NCBI GenBank assembly: GCA_030429545.1
Contig: JAUIFF010000022.1
Coordinates: 62,001 to 126,000, forward strand
Direction: 5' to 3'
DNA: 64,000 nucleotides
Source: Polyangia bacterium
GTDB lineage: Bacteria; Myxococcota_A; Polyangia; Nannocystales; Nannocystaceae
Both the position numbers and the translations under genes were made by a program. Below, piece after piece: positions 18,047 to 26,079 of the stretch. Every line of letters begins with the position of its first letter. Within the stretch, counting starts at the first letter, position 1. Below the pieces are notes generated by a model. That model saw only the letters and a program-made list of their open reading frames with translations, was not told the origin of the DNA and made no database searches.

Positions 18047-18180
18047 CGAGGGGCTCGTTGGCCACACTCGACACTTCCATGACCTCGGGTTGACCTTGAT
18101 TTGGGATAAGCGGGCTGAGCGGACGGCCGCGCTACCCACGGATTTATCCGCTTAGCAGCTTGCCTGGGAGTCGTGGTGAC
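18047..18180 (+). repeat. Decayed second copy of the rluD 3' end
   Basis: About 130 bases align by eye with 16965-17095, covering the last 35-40 codons of rluD, its stop region and a little beyond. The best stretch is GACGGCCGC(A/G)CTACCCACGGAT. Gaps break the reading frame, so this is not coding. It lies 1.1 kb from the original with the 17256-18023 lipoprotein gene between them. Confidence 0.8.
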
Positions 18181-18192
18181 CGTCAGAGTGGT

Positions 18193-20205
18193 TCACTGAA
18201 TTTGCACGCAGCCGAGTTGGGCGCCTTTGTTGCGGGGGATCTCCGGTCCAAAGTTGACGGCTCCGTAGGAGATCGAGTACGTGCCTGGCACGAGTTCGGC
18301 GCTGTAGTTTGGTGCGGCTGTGCTGGCAAAGAGAACGAAGTCCCCGCTGTCCGAGTAGAAGTACAAAGAACCATCTCCGTCGTTTGAAGGCGCCTGGCCA
18401 TTGATTGTGACTTGCCCGGATACCGTCACCATCGGGACATCGATGTTTGCTGCCCCGGACTCGGTAATCACGACTCCCGTGGCAATTACGGCATTGTTGT
18501 TATCTGGGAGACCGACCTCGTCGTTGAGGACATCGTATATAATGTCATAGGTGCCTGGAATAATCTCGATTGCGTAGGTGCCACTATCGACATCTCCAAT
18601 CAGGACCCGGTCGTTACTGGCGAGATTAACATAATAAAGGTTTCCATCACCGAACACCCCGGGTACTTGGCCATTGACAGTCAACATGCCGGTGCGGGTG
18701 ACCATGGGAACATCAATGTCGGTTGTTCCTGACTCGGTGATAGCAACCCCAGTCGCGATGATTGCGTTGTTGTTGTCTGGGAGTCCATCTTCGTCGTTGA
18801 GCACGTCATACAAAATGTCGTAGGTACCCGGAATAATCTCGAGGGAGTAGCTACCACTGTCGACATCGCCGATGAACACCCGATCGCCCGTTGCTTGGTT
18901 GACATAGTAGAGGTAGCCGTCGCCAAAGACTCCCGGTACCTGCCCGTTAACTGTGAGCTGGCCGCTGCGGGTGACCATGGGCACGTCGTAGTCGGCAGAG
19001 CCTGACTCCGTAATTGCAACACCGGTGGCAATCACGGCATTGTTGTTATCGGGCAGTCCATCTTCATCGTTGAGCACGTCGTAGACAATGTCGTAGGTGC
19101 CCGGGATAATTTCGACGGAGTACGTGCCTGAGTCAACATCCCCTAAGAACAATTTGTCGCCCGAGGTTGGGTTGACAAAATAGAGATAGCCATCGCCAAA
19201 TACCCCCGGCACCTGACCGTTGACTGACAACGAGCCAGAGCGTGTGACCATTGGTACATCGATATCCGACGTACCGCTATCGCTAATCACAACATTGGAG
19301 GCGATCACGGCGTTGTTGTTGTTCGGAATCCCATCTTCGTCGTTGAGTACATCATAGACGATGTCGTAGGTCCCGGGAATGATTTCAATGGAATAACTGC
19401 CGGTTGTGACATCTCCGATTCGCAGGCGGCCCCCGGTGGTTGTATCGACATAATAGAGGAGGCCATCACCAAACACATTTGGCACCTGGCCATTGACAGT
19501 CAACGCACCACTGCGTGTGACCATTGGTACGTCGACCGGAAGTGGCGCCGAGCTGTCTACAGTAATATTCGTAGCAAAGATTGTATTGTTGTTGTCAGGA
19601 ATTCCGACTTCGTCGTTGAGAACATCGTAGCTCAGGTCGAACGTACCTGGAATCATCGGTACGGGTTCGGGGTCGCCGGCGACATCTCCCAGACGTACAC
19701 TACCTGCTGGGCCTGAGACAAGATCGACGAGGCCGTCCCCAAAAATATTGTTAAGAACGGATCCATTTACGGTGAATTGTGGTTGAACTGTCACCATTGG
19801 AATGTCGACGTTGAGGTTGCCCGAGACGACGGGACACTCGATACACTCGAGGCCCATAGCGACATATCCCTCATCGCAAGCACAATTGGGTTCGCCCGCT
19901 TGCTCGACACACGTACCATGACCCGAGCAGTCAATATCGGCACACGGATCAATATCGCCGTCGCCGTCGCCATCGCCGTCGCCATCGCCATCGCCGTCGC
20001 CATCGCCATCGCCATCGCCATCGCCATCGCCATCGCCAGTTTCTGTGGCCGGTCCAGCGGAAGGATCGACGGTGCCTACCGTGGCGGACGTTGTTGGGCC
20101 TGTGCCAAACGTCGTGGCGGTGTCTGAGTCTTCACGCCCGGTATCACCACCACACCCCGGAAGCGCGAAACTAAATGAGAATATCAGGATGGAGGCTCTA
20201 CGCAT
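18193..20205 (-). CDS. Lipoprotein with six ~82-residue repeats and a Gly-Asp tract
   Basis: A lipoprotein signal ends in ALPGCGG. A Thr-rich linker is followed by about 13 Gly-Asp pairs (DNA 19961-20037, a 6-base microsatellite), then an EGF-like segment (CADIDCSGHGTCVEQ, CACDEGY). Residues about 145-650 hold six repeats of 80-82 residues, each opening near DVPMVTRSG and containing NGQVPGVFGDGYLYYVN, YDIVYDVLNDEDGLPDN and NAVIATGV. Repeats 3-5 are nearly identical. The repeats look like small beta domains related to carboxypeptidase-regulatory-type folds, but I cannot name the family. Likely a surface-exposed stalk or adhesin. The DNA repeats make length variation by recombination plausible. 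Confidence 0.85.
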   Translation of the reverse strand: MRRASILIFSFSFALPGCGGDTGREDSDTATTFGTGPTTSATVGTVDPSAGPATETGDGDGDGDGDGDGDGDGDGDGDGDGDGDIDPCADIDCSGHGTCVEQAGEPNCACDEGYVAMGLECIECPVVSGNLNVDIPMVTVQPQFTVNGSVLNNIFGDGLVDLVSGPAGSVRLGDVAGDPEPVPMIPGTFDLSYDVLNDEVGIPDNNNTIFATNITVDSSAPLPVDVPMVTRSGALTVNGQVPNVFGDGLLYYVDTTTGGRLRIGDVTTGSYSIEIIPGTYDIVYDVLNDEDGIPNNNNAVIASNVVISDSGTSDIDVPMVTRSGSLSVNGQVPGVFGDGYLYFVNPTSGDKLFLGDVDSGTYSVEIIPGTYDIVYDVLNDEDGLPDNNNAVIATGVAITESGSADYDVPMVTRSGQLTVNGQVPGVFGDGYLYYVNQATGDRVFIGDVDSGSYSLEIIPGTYDILYDVLNDEDGLPDNNNAIIATGVAITESGTTDIDVPMVTRTGMLTVNGQVPGVFGDGNLYYVNLASNDRVLIGDVDSGTYAIEIIPGTYDIIYDVLNDEVGLPDNNNAVIATGVVITESGAANIDVPMVTVSGQVTINGQAPSNDGDGSLYFYSDSGDFVLFASTAAPNYSAELVPGTYSISYGAVNFGPEIPRNKGAQLGCVQIQ
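19961..20037. repeat. 6-bp microsatellite encoding (Gly-Asp)n
   Basis: About thirteen units of CC(A/G)TCG in a row inside the lipoprotein gene. A change in unit number keeps the frame and only alters linker length. Confidence 0.9.
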
Positions 20206-20508
20206 GTAGATATGCTCAAAGGTGCTGTAAGGATTGTCAACAGTAAATCGATCTGTTTAAAAGAAGCAGGCGGTATTGTGCGAAGCGTCTCCGTCCATTT
20301 TTGCACCGTGTTGTCAGGCAGTCGTCGAACCAACGAACAGCCTTGGCAGTCATCTTTGTGGGTAAGTTTAACCAGGACTTGAGCCAGGACTTTGGTTGAT
20401 GCGAAGTCCTACTGCTCCAAAACGCTCCGGAATGTCAGGTTGGTCGTCTCGCGCGCTCCGTGAAAAAATGAGGGGCTCGTCCCGAGGTTCAAATTCGAAT
20501 AGCTCGAT
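20206..20508. other. Intergenic region, nothing clear
   Basis: The left part should hold the promoter of the minus-strand repeat lipoprotein and the right part that of pgeF. I see no strong palindrome, RNA or small gene. Confidence 0.4.
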
Positions 20509-21303
20509 TTGTCGACAGTTTGCCGGTACAACGCCTGCGTGTTGTTGCACGCTCCCCAGCTTCTTGATCTCGCCACCACAACCACCGGGCTGCGACTTGT
20601 TCACGGGTTTAGCGATCGTCACGGGGGCGTGAGCGAGGGTTGCTACGCCAGCTTAAACCTCGGCCGCAAGTGGGGCGATGATCCGGCCGCAGTCGACGAA
20701 AACTATCGACGGATTGCCGCGAGCGCGGGCTATCGGCCACAGGCGTTGCGACTGGCACGCCAAGTCCATGGATGTACATTGATCGACGGCGCCAGCTCGG
20801 GTCCGCACGAGGCCGACGGTCTTTGGCTCGCCCGCGACAGCCAAAACCCGCTCGTGGTCGGGGTGCTCACGGCCGACTGTGTCCCGGTGTTGCTTGCCGA
20901 CACCAGCGGCCAACTCGTGGCGGCGGTCCACTCCGGCTGGCGCGGGACCGTGGCCAACATCGCCGGCAAGGCAGCCCGGTTGTTGCGCGAGCGTGGGGCC
21001 GCGCAGCTCGTCGCCGCGATTGGGCCGTGTATTGAACAGCCCGCGTTCGAGGTTGGTCCCGAAGTCGCCGAGCAGTTTGACCCCAAGTATGTCCAAATGG
21101 TGCCCCATGCCGTGGGGTTGCGCCCCCACATCGACCTTGTGGCAGTTGTCCGCGACCAGCTTGTCGCGGCCGGAGTTTTGCCATCGCAGATCGAGCGCGT
21201 GGGTGGATGTACGCACAACAACCCCGACGACTTTTACTCCTACCGCCGCGATGGCCGGGGTTGTGGGCAAATGCTCTCGTTGATCGGTTGGGCCCCGGGA
21301 TAA
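20509..21303 (+). CDS. pgeF: Peptidoglycan editing factor / laccase-domain purine nucleoside enzyme (PgeF, YfiH)
   Basis: The family is the multicopper-polyphenol-oxidase (YfiH/LACC1) fold. Members have purine nucleoside phosphorylase and adenosine deaminase activity, and E. coli PgeF limits wrong amino acids in peptidoglycan stems. Key residues are present: RQVHG, VLTADCVPVLLAD with the metal-site Cys, AAVHSGWRGTV with His, and AAIGPCIEQPAFEVG. The C-terminus VGGCTHNNPDDFYSYRRDG also fits. The frame opens with TTG at 20509; GTG at about 20536 (MLLHAPQLLD) is a credible alternative. The length is normal. The last 140 bases and about 90 bases downstream are repeated twice more after the stop. 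Confidence 0.9.
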   Translation: MSTVCRYNACVLLHAPQLLDLATTTTGLRLVHGFSDRHGGVSEGCYASLNLGRKWGDDPAAVDENYRRIAASAGYRPQALRLARQVHGCTLIDGASSGPHEADGLWLARDSQNPLVVGVLTADCVPVLLADTSGQLVAAVHSGWRGTVANIAGKAARLLRERGAAQLVAAIGPCIEQPAFEVGPEVAEQFDPKYVQMVPHAVGLRPHIDLVAVVRDQLVAAGVLPSQIERVGGCTHNNPDDFYSYRRDGRGCGQMLSLIGWAPG

Positions 21304-21842
21304 CCAAATTTGGCTATGTCCGGCTACGGCAAAACATTCAGGCCTACACCCGCAGCCTGGCGAAACTTGCGAGTACATGTGTTTGACAATCGCTCGTGGC
21401 TGGAGTTTGCCACCGCAGGCCGGGAGCGTGGGTCGATCTACGTACACAACAACACCCCAGACTGTTCGTTCTACCGATGGCCGGGTTGTGGGTAAATACT
21501 CGCGTTGATCGGTTGGGCCCCGGGATAACCAAATTTGGCTATGTCCGGCGACGGCAAAACGTTCAGGCTTACACCCGCAGCCTGGCGAAACTTGCGAGTA
21601 CATGTGTTTGGCAATTGCTCGCGGCCGGAATTTGCCACCGCAGGTCGGGAGCGTGGATCGACCTACGTATACAACAACACCCCAGACTGTTCGTTCTACC
21701 GATGGCCTGGTTGTGGGCAAATGCTCTCGTTGACCGGTTGGGCCCCGGGTAGCCAAAATCGGCTATGTCCGGCGACGGCAAAACATTCAGGCCTACACCC
21801 GCACCCGGGTGAAACTTGCGAGTACATGTGTTTGGCAATCGT
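21164..21842 (+). repeat. Three-unit tandem array of the pgeF 3' end plus downstream DNA
   Basis: Three direct units start near 21164 (the real gene end), 21394 and 21619, with a period of 225-230 bases. Each unit carries the last 135-140 bases of pgeF, the stop region and about 90 non-coding bases ending in AACTTGCGAGTACATGTG. The non-coding part is almost identical in all three. The gene-derived part of units 2 and 3 has frameshifts and an early stop but they resemble each other closely. Unit 3 ends 30 bases before the next gene. Confidence 0.9.
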
Positions 21843-21871
21843 CCTATGCTTGTCGCGATTGCGAGGTAGGG

Positions 21872-22222
21872 ATGCTCGTCGATTGTGAAAAAGGTCGGCA
21901 ACGCGGGTGCCAAAGCTTCTGTTGCCGGCTTGTCGTTCGATTGCGGCCGGGCGAGGTCGAGCCGGGGGGCAACAGCGACCCGCTCAAGAGTTGTATCGAC
22001 AAGGATCCGACAACCGGGATGTGTGTGTATTTCGATGCCACAACATCCCTATGTGCGGTGTGGACCCACCGTCCCCAGGACTGTCGTGACTACACCTGCA
22101 CCCATGATCCTCGGCTACAGGTGGTGCTGCGCGAGGGATTTGTCTCGCTCACCCGGTTGGCGCAAGCGGCCCGCGAGCTCGCAGAGCCCAGTGCCCTCAA
22201 TTTGCCGCGAACTCCCGATTAA
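21872..22222 (+). CDS. YkgJ-family cysteine-cluster protein
   Basis: A protein of 116 residues. It has the clustered Cys pattern of the YkgJ/UPF0153 family: CQSFCCRLVVRL, then GMCVYFD, CAVWTHRPQDCRDYTC. These residues are thought to bind a metal ion or Fe-S cluster; the biochemical role of the family is not settled. ATG 21872 is chosen because GAGGTAGGG lies just upstream. A longer in-frame start at 21809 lies inside the pgeF-derived repeat and is unlikely. The gene begins right after the third repeat unit, so the conserved non-coding part of that unit may contain its promoter. Confidence 0.8.
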   Translation: MLVDCEKGRQRGCQSFCCRLVVRLRPGEVEPGGNSDPLKSCIDKDPTTGMCVYFDATTSLCAVWTHRPQDCRDYTCTHDPRLQVVLREGFVSLTRLAQAARELAEPSALNLPRTPD

Positions 22223-22246
22223 AAACTTGCTAGTACATTTTCTTGG
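22223..22246 (+). repeat. Partial copy of the pgeF-array non-coding element
   Basis: AAAACTTGCTAGTACATTTTC just after the YkgJ-family stop matches the end of each pgeF array unit (AACTTGCGAGTACATGTG). A fourth, very short remnant or a shared functional element is possible. Confidence 0.5.
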
Positions 22247-22289
22247 TGAGCTCATGCGCGCGGTTGGGTGCACAACACAGAGATTTAGG

Positions 22290-22318
22290 TTGACATGTCT
22301 CTTGGGACATAATAGTTG
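22290..22318 (+). promoter_or_regulatory. GGACAT-type palindrome before the fibrinogen-like lipoprotein
   Basis: ACATGTCT (22293-22300) and GGGACAT (22304-22310) form an imperfect palindrome about 15 bases before the GTG start. A TTGACA (22290-22295) overlaps it and AATAGTTG follows at 22311. The same palindrome with 3 changes in 21 bases lies upstream of the 61340 gene. Likely operator. Confidence 0.5.
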
Positions 22319-22323
22319 CAGGT

Positions 22324-23985
22324 GTGGTGTACCGGTCGATCAAATATTGTTGGGTTGGGGCTGCGGTGCTGGCTCTTGTGTCTGTCGGGTGTGGTAGTGG
22401 CGGGGCCGAGACGGCTTCGGATGCCGGGACGTCGGCGGGTCAGACTTCTGAGACGACAACCGGCGCGACCGATCCGACCACCGGCGGTATGTCTGAGACC
22501 GACGGCACCTCGCCGACCGGTGGCATGTCGGATTCTGAAACCAGTACGGCCGGTCCCACCGAGGGCGAGGTCGAGACCGACCCCGACCCGAGCAATGGCG
22601 AAGGGGAATGCGGAGACGGGATCGTCAATGTTGGGGAGTCGTGCGACGAGGGTAGCCAAAATGCCGACGACGGGTCCTGCACCAGCACCTGTGAGCTGGC
22701 CTACTGCGGCGATGGCCTCGTGCAAGCAGGCGTCGAAGCCTGTGACGATGGTGATGCCAATGCCGACAATGCCGCCTGCACCAGCAGCTGTGAGGTTGCA
22801 ACCTGCGGCGACGGCCTTGTCTTAGAAGGCACAGAAGCCTGCGACGATGGCAACCAAAGCAACGAGGATGGCTGCCTCGACACCTGCGAGCTCGCATCGT
22901 GTGGCGATGGGTTTGTCGGACCGAACGAAGCCTGCGACGACGGCAACGAGATCGACGGCGATGGCTGCAACAGTTGCGCACTACCGGGCTGTGGCAACGG
23001 CATCGTCGACATGGGTGAGGAGTGCGACGACGGCAACGACGACGACTTCGACTTTTGCGGAAACTGTATCGCCGCAACCTGTACCGACGAGGCGCAAAAC
23101 GGCGACGAGACCGACCTCGACTGCGGCGGCAGCTGTGACCCGTGCCAGCCCGACCAGGCCTGCATCATTGGCGAGGACTGTGTTTATGATGCATGTACAA
23201 ACGATACCTGCGACTACCCCAAGAGCTGTAAGCAGATCAAGGAACAAAACGAGCAGGCCGAGGACGGTGTCTACCAGATCGATCCAGATGGTGGCGAGGG
23301 TATGCTCGAGGTCCTCGATGTCTACTGCGACATGACCCTTGACGGCGGCGGGTGGACCCTCGTGATGGTTTCGAGCGACGATGGCCAGGACACCTGGACC
23401 TGGCAAAATCGCTACTACATGTCGAGCGACGACACCGTATTTGGCGATATCAACGAGCTTCACCGCGACTACAAGAGCTACGCCCTGCATGCCCTGAACT
23501 TTGCCGACATTTTATTTGTGCATGCACCTTCTGAAGTCTGGGCGGTCTACGGGGCCGTCGGCGACGACAGCAGCGACCTCGCCGCATTTATGGCGGCGAT
23601 TCAGGAGCCCGAGTGCGATCTCTCCTTGGCCGGCAATGGCCATCCGCTGACGGCTGGCACCCTCACGGTGGGCGGCAACATGTGCGACGACGACCTGTAC
23701 TTTCACCTCGGTGATATCGACGGCCAGGGCATGAACCACTGTCAAAATCTCAATGCAAATGCAAATAACTCATCCTACGGGCCAACCTGGAGCTTGGGCA
23801 ACAACGGCGGCTGCCCGTTTGACGACCCGGCCAACAGCGCCCTCGGGCCCAACAACCCGTGTAACAACTGCGGGGCCAATGCGGCGACGACCGAGCGGAT
23901 CTCGCTGGGTTGGGGGTTGACCCAGGGGCTCAACACCGGGTTGGCCGGGACCGGCGAAAACAACATGCGCGTGTACATCCGCTAG
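22324..23985 (+). CDS. Lipoprotein with DUF4215 repeats and fibrinogen-like C-terminal domain
   Basis: The signal ends in LVSVGCGSG, so the protein is a lipoprotein. A Thr/Ser/Gly linker (about 25-90) leads into six or more DUF4215-type Cys-rich units (CGDGIVNVGESCDEGS, CGDGLVQAGVEACDDGD and so on, about 95-290). The C-terminal 240 residues begin with PKSCKQIKEQNEQAEDGVY and contain YCDMTLDGGGWTLVMV, the hallmark of fibrinogen-related (FReD) domains. This layout is common in myxobacterial surface proteins. It probably binds glycans or acetylated ligands, though no ligand is known. GTG 22324 has a weak ribosome site; ATG alternatives would lose the signal. Codons are GC-rich except for an AATGCAAATGCAAATAAC island near 23756. 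Confidence 0.88.
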   Translation: MVYRSIKYCWVGAAVLALVSVGCGSGGAETASDAGTSAGQTSETTTGATDPTTGGMSETDGTSPTGGMSDSETSTAGPTEGEVETDPDPSNGEGECGDGIVNVGESCDEGSQNADDGSCTSTCELAYCGDGLVQAGVEACDDGDANADNAACTSSCEVATCGDGLVLEGTEACDDGNQSNEDGCLDTCELASCGDGFVGPNEACDDGNEIDGDGCNSCALPGCGNGIVDMGEECDDGNDDDFDFCGNCIAATCTDEAQNGDETDLDCGGSCDPCQPDQACIIGEDCVYDACTNDTCDYPKSCKQIKEQNEQAEDGVYQIDPDGGEGMLEVLDVYCDMTLDGGGWTLVMVSSDDGQDTWTWQNRYYMSSDDTVFGDINELHRDYKSYALHALNFADILFVHAPSEVWAVYGAVGDDSSDLAAFMAAIQEPECDLSLAGNGHPLTAGTLTVGGNMCDDDLYFHLGDIDGQGMNHCQNLNANANNSSYGPTWSLGNNGGCPFDDPANSALGPNNPCNNCGANAATTERISLGWGLTQGLNTGLAGTGENNMRVYIR

Positions 23986-23999
23986 GTAGGTGCAACCTC

Positions 24000-24572
24000 G
24001 GCCGGGCCTTCGCTCGAACGCGGTAGCCGTCAGGTGTTGGCAGGCCGGTGTTTTAGGGGTTACGCGCGCCAGATATGGATCAGGGCGAGCACCGGGGTCG
24101 ACGCTCGAGCAGGTGTGTACCTGAACGGCCGTAGCGGTCAGGTGTTGGCAGGCCTGAACGCGCGCCAGATATGGATCAGGGCGAGCATGGGTCGAGGCAT
24201 GAACCGGGGCCGTGTTGGCAGGCCGGCATTCTAGAGGTTGACCGGTACCGTTGCCAGAAACGTCTTGCTCAGGTCGAGCACAGGTCGAGGCAAGAATCCG
24301 GGGCCGTGTTGGCAGGCCGGCATTTTTAGAGGTTGACCCGTACCGTCGCTAGTCGAGGCACGAATCCGGGGCCGTGTTGGCAGGCATTTTTAGAGGCTGA
24401 CCCCTACCGTCGCCAGGCGAGGCACGAACACGGGGCTGTCACCGTCAGTTCTTGGGAGGCCGGTGTTTTAGGGGTTGACCTGTTACGCGCGCGAGAAACG
24501 TTTGCCCAGGCCGAGCACGGGCCTTTGCTCGAACACGGGGCCGTAGCCCGCAGGTGTGGGCAGGCGGGCGTT
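24000..24572 (-). repeat. Array of about six decayed copies of the ABC1-kinase gene 3' end
   Basis: On the plus strand the words TGTTGGCAGGCCGG, TTTTAGGGGTTGACC, ACGCGCGCCAG and TCAGGTCGAGCACGGG recur in that order. Six or so units start near 24022, 24122, 24218, 24302, 24372 and 24440, of 65-100 bases each. The real gene end (24540-24640) is the last and most complete unit. On the coding strand each unit matches the last 10-15 codons (ending ARVQVNP-stop) plus about 40 bases downstream. Units are diverged with internal deletions and do not encode protein. Confidence 0.85.
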
Positions 24573-25898
24573 TTAGGGGTTGACCTGTACGCGCGCCAGG
24601 TACGGCTTGATCAGGTCGAGCACGGGGCTCTTTGCCCGAATTTTGCGTAGGTTGCCGTAGTGGCCGGCCACTGCCCGGTCGACAAACACCAGCTCCGGTG
24701 GCGGCTGAAACGACTCCATGCGTTTGATCGCACCGGGAACCAGCTTGACCACGTCCTCGTGGAGCGTGGAGTTTGCATATTCAAACACTTGCTGGCGTAA
24801 AAACGGGAGGGCAAAGGCATCGCGCCAGCGTTTGTAGTAGGCGGCTTCGACCGGCGGCCCGTCGGGGTTGCGGACGCCGAGCTCGAGCAGACCCTTTTCG
24901 ACCTGGTCGTAATCCTCGCGCAGGCCGGCATCGATGGTTTTGAGGTACGCCGTGGCGATCTCGGGTTTGACCTTTTTCACACAACCGTAGTCGTAAAGGA
25001 TGATCGTGCCGTCGGGGCGAAACGCGATGTTGCCGGGGTTGGGGTCGGCGTGGAGGTTGTGGTGGTCGAAAATCTGGCTGGCAAATAGCTTGAACAGGTT
25101 GATGCCGATGCGGTCGCGGACCTCCTGCGAATAGCCGGCGAGGTCGAGGTCGTCGATGCTATCACCTGGCTCATAGGTCAGGGTGAGGACCCGCTGGGCC
25201 GAGCGCTCCCCCACGACCTCGGGAATGACCACCGTCGGGTCGCCGTGGTGCTGTTTGGCGAAGGCCCGCACGTTGTCGGCCTCGTTGCAATAGTCGAGTT
25301 CCTCGTGCAGCCGCGCACGGATCTCGGCAAACATGTTGTCGAGGGCCCGCTTGGGAATTTTGATCAGCCCACTGGCGCGCAGCACCAGCTTGAGGTGGGC
25401 GAGGTCGGAGTCGACGGCTTCATCGACGCCGGGGTATTGGACCTTGACCACAACTTCGCGGCCGTCGTCGGTGCGCGCGCGGTGGACCTGGCCAATCGAT
25501 GCAGATGCAAACGGTTTGCGTTCAAACCGAGAGAACAGAGCTTCGGGCGGGGCGCCGAGCTCGGATTCGATTTGCTCGGCAATGACTTCAAACGCCATTG
25601 GCGGAGCCTGTTTTTGCAGGGCCTTGAGCGGCTCAGCAAGCTCGCGCGGGAGCACATCGGTGGCGATCGAGGCCATCTGACCGACCTTCATGACCGCGCC
25701 CTTGAGCTCGCCTAGGGTCTCGGCGATTTTGGTCCCGTTGAGCTCGTTGACGGCGGCACGGTCCTTGGCGGCCTGGTCGGCCGACTGAAACATCGACTTT
25801 AGGCGGGACCCGGCGTAGCGCCCGGCGACGGAGGCTGTCATGCCTGCGAGCCGGAGAAATCGGCGTCCTTTGGTAACGGGTTTGTCCTCGCTGGCCAT
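24573..25898 (-). CDS. ABC1/UbiB-family atypical kinase (AarF-like)
   Basis: Members of this family are ATPases with a protein-kinase-like fold that support ubiquinone or isoprenoid-lipid metabolism. The protein has the inhibitory GELKGAVMKVGQMAS motif (KxGQ), the unusual A-rich loop FASASIGQVHRA, ion-pair Lys in VVKVQYPGV, HADPNPGNIAF in the catalytic loop and LYDYGCVKK in place of DFG. ATG 25898 (MASEDKPV) gives 441 residues, normal for the family, and avoids a longer leader. No TM helices are obvious at the C-terminus, unlike UbiB. The gene stands alone. Its 3' end is the parent of the decayed array at 24000-24572. TATGGACATGTC lies 20 bases upstream of the start. Confidence 0.9.
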   Translation of the reverse strand: MASEDKPVTKGRRFLRLAGMTASVAGRYAGSRLKSMFQSADQAAKDRAAVNELNGTKIAETLGELKGAVMKVGQMASIATDVLPRELAEPLKALQKQAPPMAFEVIAEQIESELGAPPEALFSRFERKPFASASIGQVHRARTDDGREVVVKVQYPGVDEAVDSDLAHLKLVLRASGLIKIPKRALDNMFAEIRARLHEELDYCNEADNVRAFAKQHHGDPTVVIPEVVGERSAQRVLTLTYEPGDSIDDLDLAGYSQEVRDRIGINLFKLFASQIFDHHNLHADPNPGNIAFRPDGTIILYDYGCVKKVKPEIATAYLKTIDAGLREDYDQVEKGLLELGVRNPDGPPVEAAYYKRWRDAFALPFLRQQVFEYANSTLHEDVVKLVPGAIKRMESFQPPPELVFVDRAVAGHYGNLRKIRAKSPVLDLIKPYLARVQVNP

Positions 25899-25918
25899 GT
25901 TTGAGCCCACTTTGCCGC

Positions 25919-25930
25919 GACATGTCCATA
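25919..25930 (-). promoter_or_regulatory. TATGGACATGTC word upstream of the ABC1 kinase gene
   Basis: This exact 12-mer on the minus strand is also present at the start of the SET-domain gene (47764-47775). It contains the GGACATG half-site seen before three other genes here. Likely a regulator site. Confidence 0.4.
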
Positions 25931-26079
25931 GGCGCAAGTGGTTGGGCGAAAACACCGGGTTTCGAGCACGTGTGCCAGCCCTCGGGCCATGGGCCGGTGG
26001 TTAGACGTATGGCGGAAGGGCGAGTTTGCCGATGCAACAAGGCCGGCCGCGGCGTGCGTGGTTTGAAATGTATCACCAA

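Noticed and set aside
20653..21756. Long minus-strand frame with an internally repeated protein opposite pgeF
   Set aside because: It reads the pgeF gene and its 3'-end array in antisense; the protein repeats follow from the DNA repeats. pgeF motifs on the plus strand are clear.
24000..24572. CRISPR or transposon terminal repeats
   Set aside because: Units are degenerate, irregular in length and match the end of the adjacent gene.
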